Notes: a model not told the origin generated them from the sequence alone. Counted from the stretch's first letter, positions 15,416 through 24,405 are shown. The stretch: DNA of 64,000 bases from JABMPO01 sp964539785 (GCA_964539785.1 CAZIJQ010000006.1:8329-72328), one strand, 5' to 3'. Numbers and translations are program-made.

Positions 15416-16078
15416 ATGCCAAAAATCGGTGTAGTTCTTTCAGGCTGTGGAGTTTATGATGGAACCGAAATTCATGAAGCGGTTATTACTTTATTGGCAC
15501 TGGATCAGGCAGGGGTAGAGTCAGTGATTATGGCTCCGAATATTGGACAACTGCACGTGGTCAACCATCTTAGCGGTGAAGAAATGCAGATGGAAAACCG
15601 CAACGTACTGGTTGAATCGGCACGTATTGCCAGGGGTAATATTCGTGATATTGCTTTGATGAACAGTACTGATCTGGATGCATTAATATTTCCGGGTGGA
15701 TTTGGAGTAGCTAAAAATTTGAGTGATTTTGCAATGGTTGGTGCCGATTGCGAAATTAATCCTGATATATTGCGACTAACATCAGAGATTATTGAAGCCA
15801 ATAAACCAATTGGCGCTATTTGTATCGCCCCGGCTTTCCTTGCCAAAATATTGGAATTGATGGGTAAATCAGCGAATTTGACAATTGGTGATGATGAATC
15901 AACGGCGAAGAATATTGTCCAAATGGGCAGCAAACATACGGTTTGTAATGCAGGTGACATACTTGTAGATGAAACAAATAAAATAGTATCTACACCAGCC
16001 TATATGGTCGGGCTGCGTATCAGTGAAGTTGCAATTGGAATTGAAAAATTGGTTGCAAAATTAATTTCTATGTTATAA
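15416..16078 (+). CDS. elbB: ElbB-type glyoxalase (DJ-1/PfpI superfamily)
   Basis: 220 residues matching ElbB: KIGVVLSGCGVYDGTEIHEAV at the N-terminus, the segment LDALIFPGGFGVAKNLSDFA near residue 85-105, and AICIAPAFLAKIL with the nucleophile-position Cys near residue 141. ElbB has glyoxalase III-type activity in vitro, and its physiological role is unclear. It starts 42 bases after sppA with a GAAGGGAG ribosome site, so the two may be co-transcribed. Full length and no anomalies. Confidence 0.92.
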   Translation: MPKIGVVLSGCGVYDGTEIHEAVITLLALDQAGVESVIMAPNIGQLHVVNHLSGEEMQMENRNVLVESARIARGNIRDIALMNSTDLDALIFPGGFGVAKNLSDFAMVGADCEINPDILRLTSEIIEANKPIGAICIAPAFLAKILELMGKSANLTIGDDESTAKNIVQMGSKHTVCNAGDILVDETNKIVSTPAYMVGLRISEVAIGIEKLVAKLISML

Positions 16079-16104
16079 ATGAAAGGACGGCGATTGGGGT
16101 CTTG

Positions 16105-17118
16105 CTATTTCACCAAGTCAACGTCTACTGATCCGAGTCCAATGGAGATATCCAGTTCAATATTTGGATAGCGCTCGTTAAAATCCGTTGTACTCCATTC
16201 TTTATGTCCGGTTTTTACCATTTCATCCACATCAATTGAAGATAAAAAGCTATCTTCAACTCGGAGGGTAATATTAGCCTTTTCAGGCAACACCAGATCC
16301 AGTGATCCCAGTCCCACTTCAATATCACCAACAAGATCGTATTTCTGTTTACTGAAATCGATATAAGCTGATCCAAGTCCAATATCAAGATTAATATATT
16401 TTGCCCGCAAATTCCCCAGTCCATAAGCGTTCAAATCACCAAGACCACTTTCAATATAAACTTCTTTGCATTTTGTTTTGTTAGGCTTATCAATCTTCAG
16501 CTTGGTATCGCTCAAACCGCAATCCATTTCTAGATTTGAAATAGTTAAGTCGGTCAAATCTATATCAGTTTCGCCCACCCCGAAATCCAATTCCAGATTG
16601 ATCAGAATTTCCGGCGGAAGTTTGAAATCAAATTCTTGAGAATATTCATTATTTAGATCAGAAAAATTAAATTTAAATCTGATACCATCTTCCTCCTCCT
16701 CGCTTTCACTTGAGCGACTGCTGCTGCGGCTATGGATGTGACTAATATCATCCTCATCTCGGGTATGCTCATCCTTGAGTCTTGCTGTAAAAACACCCTT
16801 GGAACCGTAGTCTTCATAATTGACAACCGGTGTAAAATCGTCTGAATTATATTTGATTGTGCCGGTAATCATATTTTTTTTGCCAGCTTCGATGTCAAGT
16901 GATCCCAGGGAATAATCGAATTTGACCTCCAGGTAGTCCACATCGGAAACATTATAGGAATAATTCTCGGTGCTATAGTCACCTCTATCGGTTTTACCGG
17001 ATGAGTGCTCATCATGGTTTTTAAAAACTTTAATAATCGGTAGGTTGGGTCGAATTGTCAGAATTTGGCTAAACCCAAAACTGAATAATAACAAGCATAG
17101 CAGAAGCAATTTTCTCAT
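16105..17118 (-). CDS. Secreted LiaF-like/toast-rack beta-solenoid protein
   Basis: 337 residues from the ATG at 17118 (a longer start would overlap the upstream gene). A signal peptide (LLLLCLLLFSFGFS) precedes an Asp/Glu/Ser-rich linker (about 130-160 with a run of acidic and Ser residues). A C-terminal solenoid follows (about 190-337) with repeated GLGxxxxD/GxGS turns (FGVGETDID, GLSDTKL, GLGDLNAY, GLGSAYID, GLGSLDLV, GLGSVDVD). This resembles the C-terminal domain of LiaF/DUF2154 and toast_rack proteins, which sense or organise envelope stress in Firmicutes. It is the last gene of the ECF sigma operon, seven bases after the preceding gene. Confidence 0.75.
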   Translation of the reverse strand: MRKLLLLCLLLFSFGFSQILTIRPNLPIIKVFKNHDEHSSGKTDRGDYSTENYSYNVSDVDYLEVKFDYSLGSLDIEAGKKNMITGTIKYNSDDFTPVVNYEDYGSKGVFTARLKDEHTRDEDDISHIHSRSSSRSSESEEEEDGIRFKFNFSDLNNEYSQEFDFKLPPEILINLELDFGVGETDIDLTDLTISNLEMDCGLSDTKLKIDKPNKTKCKEVYIESGLGDLNAYGLGNLRAKYINLDIGLGSAYIDFSKQKYDLVGDIEVGLGSLDLVLPEKANITLRVEDSFLSSIDVDEMVKTGHKEWSTTDFNERYPNIELDISIGLGSVDVDLVK

Positions 17119-17125
17119 TTTGTTC

Positions 17126-18616
17126 TCAGAAGTTAAAATTAATCCTGATTGTGGATTCCCAGTAATCAAGGCCACCTAAAGGTCTGGCAATATTTATCCG
17201 CCAGTTTACATCATCAGAATCCGTGGAGCCAAGACCAATTCCGACTGAAGATTTGCCATTTTCAATAATGGAGTCAATATCAGTCAGGTCATATTCATCG
17301 CGCATCCAGGCATTTCCGGCATCGGCAAAGATAATAATGGTCCAGTCACTGTCTATAAAATCAGGAGCAAAAACAAATTCACCATTGATTTGTGCAAATT
17401 GGTCACCAGTCTGGAGCTTGTACGGATAGGCCGCAATTGAACCCAGCCCACCGACTCCAAAATAACGAAACTCTGGTAGGGTTCCGGTACTTGTCCCGGC
17501 CAACACGCGGGTACGAATTACTACTCCCCGGGTAATTTCCAATCCACAGATCGCCATTCCCATGAAACGTTGGAATTTGTCGTAAGCTTCAGCAGATATA
17601 ATTTGTTCACCGGTAGCATACAACGCAATCCCGGAATTGTACGGATCAAAATTACGCGGTTTAAATGCAAAGGTTACTCGCGCACTCTCAAAATCTCCAG
17701 CCAGAATTGGAAGGTTGGGTCGTAATAGCCGGCTATCATGGAAAACAGTCCACAAACCATTATCTACTGGAATTGAATCTTGGGTTGCGGAAACATAAGT
17801 AGCTTTGATCCTGATCCAGTTCAGATCTAATCCCAGCCCACCTTCGAACCCGGTTTCATCCCAGCGATCGTAAAAGTCCTGCCGCCCTAAAATTCCTGCC
17901 AGCGAATTTTCCAGCTCCGGCAATCGATAGAAATCATCAGTTTGACTTTGCCTGAATCCGCTGCCAAAAAGAATTACCCGACGGTTGATCAAGTACGTTT
18001 CAAGTGTGATCCGACCAGTTATGGTTTCCTGACTGAAACGCCATCCTGCAGAAAGGTTCAAACGCAGGTTGGAGAGTGAGCGCCGATCCCATTTGAAATT
18101 AAACGGTGTTATTACTAAGCCTTCGTTTCGGTTATAAATAAACCAGCTGGTTTTCGGATGTATCCAACTTCTTCGCGAATACCAGGAACGTTCTTTCAGC
18201 TCAAAATCAGTCTTACCTTCCAGTCCGTTCGATTCATAATTCGTTTCTTTGTAGGAGAGCCCTTTTGAAATATTGGTTTCAATAATTTTACCGTTAATTT
18301 CTGCGCCATCTTCTTTGTGCACCGTTCCACCAATGGCTACGATTCGACCATTAATAATTGAACCTGCTTTGATATAAATATCTCCGCCAATAACGGTAAA
18401 CTGACCTTCTATACGACCATAAACTGTCAGATCTCCACCAACGATGCGGACCTTATCATAATTGATATCATTTTTATCAATAATATAGTCACCGAAGAAT
18501 TTTGTTTCTTCAACCTGAGCAGGTCTTTTTTCTTGATCTATCTCAGTATTAGAATTCTGGGCTATTAATGGCAAAACGCCCAATAGTAGTGTGAAAATAA
18601 TTATTTTACGGGCCAT
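17126..18616 (-). CDS. Bactofilin-like solenoid plus outer-membrane barrel fusion
   Basis: 496 residues. Signal peptide (about 1-19), then about residues 45-115 a bactofilin/polymer-forming repeat (VRIVGGDLTVYGRIEG, FTVIGGDIYIKAG, NGRIVAIGGTVHKEDGAEINGK). A long beta-barrel follows (about 165-496), ending in an aromatic residue (INFNF) like Omp85/surface-antigen barrels. GVGGLGSIAAYPYKLQTG near residue 400 resembles the barrel motif of the surface-antigen family. No POTRA domain is visible, so it is not BamA. The start overlaps the stop of the preceding gene (TAATG), indicating coupling. Role unknown; its place in an ECF operon implies envelope maintenance. Confidence 0.75.
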   Translation of the reverse strand: MARKIIIFTLLLGVLPLIAQNSNTEIDQEKRPAQVEETKFFGDYIIDKNDINYDKVRIVGGDLTVYGRIEGQFTVIGGDIYIKAGSIINGRIVAIGGTVHKEDGAEINGKIIETNISKGLSYKETNYESNGLEGKTDFELKERSWYSRRSWIHPKTSWFIYNRNEGLVITPFNFKWDRRSLSNLRLNLSAGWRFSQETITGRITLETYLINRRVILFGSGFRQSQTDDFYRLPELENSLAGILGRQDFYDRWDETGFEGGLGLDLNWIRIKATYVSATQDSIPVDNGLWTVFHDSRLLRPNLPILAGDFESARVTFAFKPRNFDPYNSGIALYATGEQIISAEAYDKFQRFMGMAICGLEITRGVVIRTRVLAGTSTGTLPEFRYFGVGGLGSIAAYPYKLQTGDQFAQINGEFVFAPDFIDSDWTIIIFADAGNAWMRDEYDLTDIDSIIENGKSSVGIGLGSTDSDDVNWRINIARPLGGLDYWESTIRINFNF

Positions 18617-19866
18617 TATTCAGTCCCTTTTTCAATTGTAATTGTTCCATGGCTGGTGCGCAGCTTGATATTGTAAGTACCTTCCCCGATCACGCTTTTG
18701 CCCTTGACTTCATCAAATCGTTTTTCAATTTCGATTGGAAAATCACAGTCAATTACGTTCGACGAGATTTCGTTTTCTACAACTGCATTGATCTGTGATG
18801 GAAAATCATCAGGTATATTGATATAAATTGAACCATATTGATTAATAACATCAATGTCATGATTGTCGAATTTTTTATTCCAAATTTTAACTATTTCAAT
18901 ATTTCCTGCGCTGGTCTTTGCCCGAATGGAACCGTGCAATTGGTCCACATCCACATCACCGCCATCTGTAATAAGATTGGCATTACCTAATATGTCGTCT
19001 ACTTCAATATCGCCACCGGAAGTCTCGGCTTTAATTGAGCCAGCTAAATCCTGAACCTCAATATCACCACCGCTGGTCTGGACGTCCATATCGGCTTGGA
19101 TTCGGTTAGCGTCGATGCTGCCACCCGAAGTGGATCCTACCAACTTAGTGCCAACGATGTCCTCAAAAGTGAGATCACCACCACTGGTTTGCACGAATAC
19201 ATTCCCTTGTACCGATTCGACTTCGATGTCCCCACCGGAAGTATTGGCTCCCACCTCACCGGCAATTTGCTGGACAATAATATCACCACCGGATGTTTTC
19301 AGGGCCAGGATACCTTCCGAATGATCGATTTCGATATCACCACCAGATGTCCGGGCATAGGTTTTTCCAGTTAAATGCATGCCTTCAATATCGCCGCCCA
19401 TAGTAGTCATACTAATTTCCCCGGTAATCCGGTTGACATAGATATCGCCGCCCGCAGTTTTAACGCCAATATTGGTGCTGATAGGAACGATAATTGAATA
19501 TTCAAAAGCGCTGCGTGCCTGCCATTCACCGGCACCGGTTAACTTAACAATGCGGACGTCTTCCAATTGGATGACTCTTGCGCGATAATCATCAAATATT
19601 GATTTCGCTTTCATGCCTGAAGATGCCCAGATCGATACTTCTTCGGTTATCTGGATAATATTACCGGGTTCTCCACTAAATGATATATCACCTTTTATTT
19701 CCTCTATATTCAACGTCCAGGAATCGGAATTACTGTCGTCAACTTCAAATTCATAGGTGGTGGTTCCGATATAATGATTTCTTTTATCTAGATTAAAATG
19801 TTGCAGAATTTCCTGTCCTATAACAAGCTGGGATAGAATCAAAACCGGCAGCAATTTATTCATCAT
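18616..19866 (-). CDS. DUF4097-type secreted beta-solenoid with eleven 18-residue repeats
   Basis: 416 residues, signal peptide about 1-17. A beta-sandwich-like start (about 25-130) leads into a solenoid (about 140-335) of eleven repeats, each about 18 residues long with the turn TSGGDIEV or a variant (TAGGDIYV, TMGGDIEG, TSGGDLTF, TDGGDVDV, TSAGNIEI). The C-terminal part (about 340-416) is a capping beta domain. DUF4097 proteins are annotated as putative adhesins and are commonly encoded after ECF sigma/anti-sigma pairs in FCB bacteria; their function is unproven. The ATG overlaps the anti-sigma stop, and its stop overlaps the next start. Confidence 0.85.
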   Translation of the reverse strand: MMNKLLPVLILSQLVIGQEILQHFNLDKRNHYIGTTTYEFEVDDSNSDSWTLNIEEIKGDISFSGEPGNIIQITEEVSIWASSGMKAKSIFDDYRARVIQLEDVRIVKLTGAGEWQARSAFEYSIIVPISTNIGVKTAGGDIYVNRITGEISMTTMGGDIEGMHLTGKTYARTSGGDIEIDHSEGILALKTSGGDIIVQQIAGEVGANTSGGDIEVESVQGNVFVQTSGGDLTFEDIVGTKLVGSTSGGSIDANRIQADMDVQTSGGDIEVQDLAGSIKAETSGGDIEVDDILGNANLITDGGDVDVDQLHGSIRAKTSAGNIEIVKIWNKKFDNHDIDVINQYGSIYINIPDDFPSQINAVVENEISSNVIDCDFPIEIEKRFDEVKGKSVIGEGTYNIKLRTSHGTITIEKGTE

Positions 19867-20855
19867 TGGTCCTCAATTCGTTCGACTGCTATTTGACCTT
19901 TGAAAGTATCTGTGATGTGGCGAGCCTGATCGCGGATAAATTCGTTTTTATCCATACGAGTGACTATCTGCAATGCAGGTACGATATCTTCGGTAGGATT
20001 GTTGGATAAAATTCCCAGAGCTGCCATGCGGACTGCTTCATTTTCGTCTTCGAAGAGTACTTTTATGCAAGCTTCGCGCAGGGTTTTATCCGGTTTGTAT
20101 GAGTTTAATGATTTAGCTGCACGCAACCTGACGCCGGGATTAGGATCAGTCAGTAAAGAAGAGATCAGTACAATTCGACCCTCTTCAATCGGTTGTGATT
20201 CCGAAATCAGATTAACCGCTTTCAATCGCTTACCGGGATTACTGTCGTTTTTAAGCAAGTAATAAAGAATCTGGCGAACTGATTCATCATTCAGGTCACC
20301 TTCCACGCTATAATCATTCCGGGCTTGGAGATTAAAGCCTACTGATTGCGCAGTGTTCTGATAAATATCAATGTCCTTACTGGATAGCGTCCCGCTTTCA
20401 AGCAATTGCATCACATTTAGTTTCTCTGTGGCAACATTCGAAATCGGTACCGTGTTTACGGTTGGAAAAGCCAAGCGTCCAATTAGAAAGGCAAACATAA
20501 CATAAGTGACTACCGCCCAAACCGGTTGGCGGGGGATGAATAATCGTTCCGTCACATTGTACCAGATATCCGATAGCCAGGTTACTAACGATGATTTGGC
20601 TGCCGATTCAGCTTCAAGTTGGTCGATTTTTCCCCGCAGCAGATTCCGTTGTCCCGCTAAAATGTGTTCGGGAATCTTGATTTCACAAGCGGTACTGGTC
20701 ATTGTTAAAATTGCGGAAATCTCTTCTACTTCAGTTTGTAAATCAGGGTTGGATTCCAATAATTGTTCGAACTGCTTACGCTCGGGATCGGATAAGGCAT
20801 CCAAGGCATATAATGCTGCCTGGTCCCGCTGTTCTTTATTTAAAGTATCAGGCAT
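19863..20855 (-). CDS. Anti-sigma factor with periplasmic HEAT repeats
   Basis: 330 residues. The N-terminus (about 1-85; DQAALYALDALSDPERKQFEQLL) matches the RskA/zf-HC2-like anti-sigma domain, but no HxxxCxxC zinc motif is present. One membrane helix (about 115-132; VVTYVMFAFLIGRLAF) separates it from a periplasmic part. That part (about 205-320) contains four HEAT-like repeats (NPGKRLKAVNLISE, NPGVRLRAAKSLNSY, NEAVRMAALGILSNN and NEFIRDQARHITD). The 8-base overlap with the sigma gene is the usual arrangement for a cognate pair. HEAT repeats as the periplasmic sensor are uncommon and would bind a peptide or protein; this is inference. Confidence 0.85.
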   Translation of the reverse strand: MPDTLNKEQRDQAALYALDALSDPERKQFEQLLESNPDLQTEVEEISAILTMTSTACEIKIPEHILAGQRNLLRGKIDQLEAESAAKSSLVTWLSDIWYNVTERLFIPRQPVWAVVTYVMFAFLIGRLAFPTVNTVPISNVATEKLNVMQLLESGTLSSKDIDIYQNTAQSVGFNLQARNDYSVEGDLNDESVRQILYYLLKNDSNPGKRLKAVNLISESQPIEEGRIVLISSLLTDPNPGVRLRAAKSLNSYKPDKTLREACIKVLFEDENEAVRMAALGILSNNPTEDIVPALQIVTRMDKNEFIRDQARHITDTFKGQIAVERIEDQ

Positions 20856-21489
20856 AGCGATACTCCTTTAATTCAACTCGCAATTTTTCCATGGCACGGA
20901 AAAGATAACGTTTTACCGTTCCTTCGGAAATATCAATAATTTTTGCAATATCTTTAATTTTCAAATTTTCCAGATGTTTGAGTATAAATACTGTACGCTG
21001 TTTTTGCGGTAATATGGTCATTGCTGATTTAACAGCATTCATAATTTCTTTACTTGATCTATTATTATCGCTAGAATCAACGATCCAGTTCAGATAACCG
21101 GAACTATCTTCATTTCCAGGTTCGTATAATTTTAATCGGGCTTGTTTGCGCTTAAAATTGTAGGATGTATTTACGGTAATACGATATAACCAGGTGTAAA
21201 ACTGACTCTCGAAACGAAAATTATGGATGTTTTTGTAGGCTTTGATAAAGACTTCCTGGTAAAGGTCTTCGGCATCCTGCTCGTTGTGCGTTAGTTGGTA
21301 GGCTAGTATCATTACTCGTTCATCATGTAGTTTTACCAATTCATGGAAAGCCCCGGTGTCACCGGATTGGGCTTTTTTTATCAATTGTCTGATTTCTTCT
21401 TTCAATTTCAGATTTTGATCACATTTGGTTCGACACAATGAATAAGTTTTGGTTGTCACGAACTTATTCGGCACACAAAGAAAAAGCAA
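20848..21489 (-). CDS. ECF RNA polymerase sigma factor
   Basis: Up to 213 residues. Region 2 (about 50-115; LAYQLTHNEQDAEDLYQEVFIKAYKNIHNF) and region 4 (about 150-205; ILPQKQRTVFILKHLENLKIKDIAKIID with the HTH) are intact. No ATG lies in frame upstream of the conserved part. Candidate starts are TTG at 21489, GTG at 21474 or 21459, and CTG/TTG at 21411 or 21405, and none has a clear ribosome site. The true start is probably between 21405 and 21459, since conservation begins with LIKKAQSGD. It directs RNA polymerase to envelope promoters, held inactive by the next gene's product. Confidence 0.9.
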   Translation of the reverse strand: MLFLCVPNKFVTTKTYSLCRTKCDQNLKLKEEIRQLIKKAQSGDTGAFHELVKLHDERVMILAYQLTHNEQDAEDLYQEVFIKAYKNIHNFRFESQFYTWLYRITVNTSYNFKRKQARLKLYEPGNEDSSGYLNWIVDSSDNNRSSKEIMNAVKSAMTILPQKQRTVFILKHLENLKIKDIAKIIDISEGTVKRYLFRAMEKLRVELKEYRYA

Positions 21490-21526
21490 GGTGGAATGAC
21501 AATCGAATCCTTGATTCGCTGCTCCA

Positions 21527-21598
21527 TTAAGCCGACCGCCTGCGGTCGGCTTAACAGGATAATTTAACGGCTTCTTGAGAAAAATAGAAGCCGTTAAA
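21527..21598. repeat. Two consecutive perfect 13-bp hairpins
   Basis: TTAAGCCGACCGC (21527-21539) pairs with 21542-21554 across a two-base loop. TTTAACGGCTTCT (21563-21575) pairs with 21586-21598. They lie between the 3' end of the PEPCK gene and the 5' side of the sigma gene, both on the minus strand. Neither is followed by a long U run in that direction, so they could be weak terminators, mRNA stabilisers or a dispersed repeat. Confidence 0.55.
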
Positions 21599-21644
21599 TC
21601 TTATATCATTTGGGAAATATATTAGTCAGATCAATCAACAATAT

Positions 21645-23603
21645 TCATTTTTGCAGGTCTTCAGGACTAATAATTGAACCATATTTCGCTTTTAATTCCT
21701 GTAACCCCTGCTTCCATTCGCCATATACCCGGAACAATTGGGACGGCAGGTTTTCTTCCTTGCCGTAAGCTTCAGTTTGCATATCAAGTCTATTGAGGAT
21801 TTTATCAACATAAAATGCGAATTGCATTTCATATAAACTGCGCGGATATTCCTTGTCGATTTTGCTGAAAAGCGCCTTTAAATCAGCATATTTTGGAATA
21901 TAACCGATGGGCGTTTCAATGGCTTCAACTTCGCTATGAGCAAATAAGTCTAACCAGCCCAACCAGACTTTTACATCCCGTTTTTCCCCCAAGAGACCCT
22001 TGCCGCTGCTGCCACGGTTCTTATGGGTAAGAAAATAATTTAGTCCCGCCAGAATTGGTCGCCCGGCTGTACTTAATTTTTCAGAATTGAAAAATTTAAA
22101 CTGTGCGTCCATATAGTCAGACAAAGCCCCCGGGATAAATGGTGCATTGGCCCAAGGTTGACGACGGACTCCGGAGGCTCCGATTTCAGTTGCGGTTGCC
22201 TGAGAAACGATGGACGCACCGATGGCAACACCGTTATCCGGATTTTTTGCTGCCCAGACCGGAGGCATTGTGTCAGCATCGCGTCCAGAGTAGGTAATAA
22301 TTTTTACCGGTACTCCAGCTGGATCGGCATTGGCGGCTTCATTATGATTCACGATTGCTGAACAAAGCAAGGTGCAGCGGGCATTTTTATGGGAAATTGG
22401 TATTTCTTTTCCATCAGCATCGCGTTTGCCGATAAACCACTCGCCCTGAAAATTGATACCAGCTGCGGGCTGCTCTTCGCCGTTACCTTCCCAATGAGGG
22501 ACACTTTTATCATCGATCAATACATTTGACCAGATGACTTCTGTTCCATCACCGCGCAGACAATCCATTAAATACGGATCACCTTCACGGTTAACATCAG
22601 CCACAATGCCGAAAATCCCCTTCTCCGGATTAACTGCCCTGACAGTACCATCATTAGCAATCCACATCTGTGCCAAGTCATCGCCGATAAAATCCGATCC
22701 GACCATGGCAGTGGTTGTCTTTCCACATCCTGATGGAGCTGCACCGGCGAAATAGGTTACCCTGCCGTTAGGTCCGGTCAAGCCGGTAATGAACATGTGT
22801 TCACTCAATTCTTTACCCCGACGCAAATAGGTGGCATAGTCCACAGCAAAACGGTGATTACCCTTTTTCATCAGCAAAGTATTGCCTGCGTAGGTGCAAA
22901 AAGTGGAAAACGTTGTTTGCCAACTGCGATCCATGAAAATCCGAGCATTGGGAACATCTTCGACTCGATTTGGACCTTCCGAATGTAGATTTGTAAAAAA
23001 TACGTTTTTACGCTTTACTTCCCGGTCAAAGTCGCTATAAATATTCCGATAAAGCAATTCAGCGGAATGAAAAACATATCCTGATGATGATATTTCGATT
23101 GCCGGAATAGTAGCTTCCGCACCGGCTGGACCGCGACCGAAAAAACCTACCATCATTGTCATACCTTTCATTATACCGCGGATGTATGTTCTGGTATAAT
23201 CCAGGGCTTCGGATCTTGGAATGGATTGGGCGAGGGCACTGAGTTTTTCGTCTTCATTGACGATATAATAAGTTTGCTTTACCAATCGTGCCTGGTCCTG
23301 TGGAAGGTCGAAATGAATAGTGTGACCCTCTTTGGCAAGTTGCTTTTCTTCACCCTTTGCTATTGAATACTCACGAATCCAGTCGATGTCATCCGGACTG
23401 CCAGAGTCAATAAAGACAAAATCAGGTTCGCAAATGGCGATCGAATTGGCGATCTTGATCAAGGCTTCTTCGTTATTTATTAAAGAAAGTTTAGCAAGAT
23501 TTTCCTGATCGAGATTTTTATTTAATATTGAATTTGCTTGTTCAATGGAATTCACGCCGCCTATTTCAGCCAGAATATCCGCTCCCTTTTTTAGTTCCAG
23601 CAT
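21645..23603 (-). CDS. pckG: Phosphoenolpyruvate carboxykinase (GTP-type)
   Basis: 652 residues. The phosphate loop GAAPSGCGKTTTAM lies near residue 280; the GTP-type kinase has SACGKT here, the ATP type GLSGTGKTT. Other signatures are an Arg-rich substrate stretch and the C-terminal nucleotide site around TATEIGASGVRRQPW. It converts oxaloacetate and GTP to phosphoenolpyruvate, linking the TCA cycle to gluconeogenesis or running in reverse as anaplerosis. It is somewhat longer and more divergent than animal GTP-PEPCK, as in several archaeal and deep bacterial homologues. It is flanked by the bidirectional terminator at 23689-23722 and is transcribed alone. Confidence 0.9.
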   Translation of the reverse strand: MLELKKGADILAEIGGVNSIEQANSILNKNLDQENLAKLSLINNEEALIKIANSIAICEPDFVFIDSGSPDDIDWIREYSIAKGEEKQLAKEGHTIHFDLPQDQARLVKQTYYIVNEDEKLSALAQSIPRSEALDYTRTYIRGIMKGMTMMVGFFGRGPAGAEATIPAIEISSSGYVFHSAELLYRNIYSDFDREVKRKNVFFTNLHSEGPNRVEDVPNARIFMDRSWQTTFSTFCTYAGNTLLMKKGNHRFAVDYATYLRRGKELSEHMFITGLTGPNGRVTYFAGAAPSGCGKTTTAMVGSDFIGDDLAQMWIANDGTVRAVNPEKGIFGIVADVNREGDPYLMDCLRGDGTEVIWSNVLIDDKSVPHWEGNGEEQPAAGINFQGEWFIGKRDADGKEIPISHKNARCTLLCSAIVNHNEAANADPAGVPVKIITYSGRDADTMPPVWAAKNPDNGVAIGASIVSQATATEIGASGVRRQPWANAPFIPGALSDYMDAQFKFFNSEKLSTAGRPILAGLNYFLTHKNRGSSGKGLLGEKRDVKVWLGWLDLFAHSEVEAIETPIGYIPKYADLKALFSKIDKEYPRSLYEMQFAFYVDKILNRLDMQTEAYGKEENLPSQLFRVYGEWKQGLQELKAKYGSIISPEDLQK

Positions 23604-23679
23604 AGTTTACTCCTTAGATATATTATTTTTATGATTTAAAAAATTAGCTTTTTCGCATTTGATTAGCGAGAGATATTAA

Positions 23680-23722
23680 AAAAAAACCCCCGAACGGTTT
23701 ATTGTTCCGGGGTTTTTTTTTA
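23680..23722. terminator. Bidirectional terminator
   Basis: A GC stem (CCCCGAAC against GTTCCGGGG, one bulged base) is flanked by nine A on one side and nine T on the other, so it can work in both directions. On the minus strand it closes the RNase G/L21/L27 operon before the PEPCK gene. Confidence 0.85.
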
Positions 23723-23735
23723 AAAAACAGATTTG

Positions 23736-23990
23736 TCAGTCAGTTAAAACGCTCACCGATTTACGATCGCGTCCGCTGCGCATAAATTTTACAATTCCAT
23801 CAGCAGTCGCAAACAGAGTGTCATCACCGCCCCGCTTTACATTTAAACCGGGAAGAATGTGTGTTCCACGCTGCCGCATAATAATACCGCCGGCCAGTAT
23901 GGATTGGCCATCGGTTACCTTGACGCCTAAGCGTTTGGCATTTGAGTCACGACCGTTTCGGGAGCTTCCAACACCTTTTTTATGTGCCAT
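23736..23990 (-). CDS. rpmA: 50S ribosomal protein L27
   Basis: 84 residues, the standard length, starting MAHKKGVGSSRNGRDSNAKRLG, with the central SILAGGIIMRQRGTHILPG. L27 reaches the peptidyl transferase centre with its N-terminus. It follows L21 with a one-base gap, the usual gene order. No N-terminal extension requiring Prp-type cleavage is present. Confidence 0.98.
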   Translation of the reverse strand: MAHKKGVGSSRNGRDSNAKRLGVKVTDGQSILAGGIIMRQRGTHILPGLNVKRGGDDTLFATADGIVKFMRSGRDRKSVSVLTD

Positions 23991-23991
23991 T

Positions 23992-24378
23992 TTATTCTTT
24001 CCCTGTATTTGTAGCTTTTATCGCTTCTGCCGTTTCGGTCTTTGGAGCAGCTTTACTTGTGGTTTTTTTAACGCCTACAGTATCGATCTGAATTAGTGTA
24101 TAATCCTGCCGATGTCCATTTTTGCGCTGATAACCTTTGCGTCTTTTTTTCTTATAAACCAATATTTTTCGGTTACGGCCGTGTTCAAGAACTTTAGCCG
24201 AAACGCTGGCATTTTTCACAAATGGTTCACCGATATTGATTTTTTTTCCATCATCAAGTAATAATACCTGATCAAAATTCACCTTATTACCAGCTTCCGC
24301 TTCGAGCAGAGCTACTTTTAACCGTTCGTTTTCGGTAACCCGGTATTGGTGTCCAGAAATATTCACAATTGCGTACAT
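23992..24378 (-). CDS. rplU: 50S ribosomal protein L21 with C-terminal extension
   Basis: 128 residues. The core (about 1-103) is standard L21: MYAIVNISGHQYRVTENERL, KVLEHGRNRKILVYKKKRRKGYQRKNGHRQ. The last 25 residues form a Lys/Thr/Ala/Glu-rich tail absent from E. coli L21 (103 residues), a type of low-complexity extension seen in FCB bacteria. L21 binds domain II of 23S rRNA. The gene lies between RNase G and L27 in one operon. Confidence 0.97.
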   Translation of the reverse strand: MYAIVNISGHQYRVTENERLKVALLEAEAGNKVNFDQVLLLDDGKKINIGEPFVKNASVSAKVLEHGRNRKILVYKKKRRKGYQRKNGHRQDYTLIQIDTVGVKKTTSKAAPKTETAEAIKATNTGKE

Positions 24379-24405
24379 AATGATCTCCTAAAGCCCGCAA
24401 AATTA

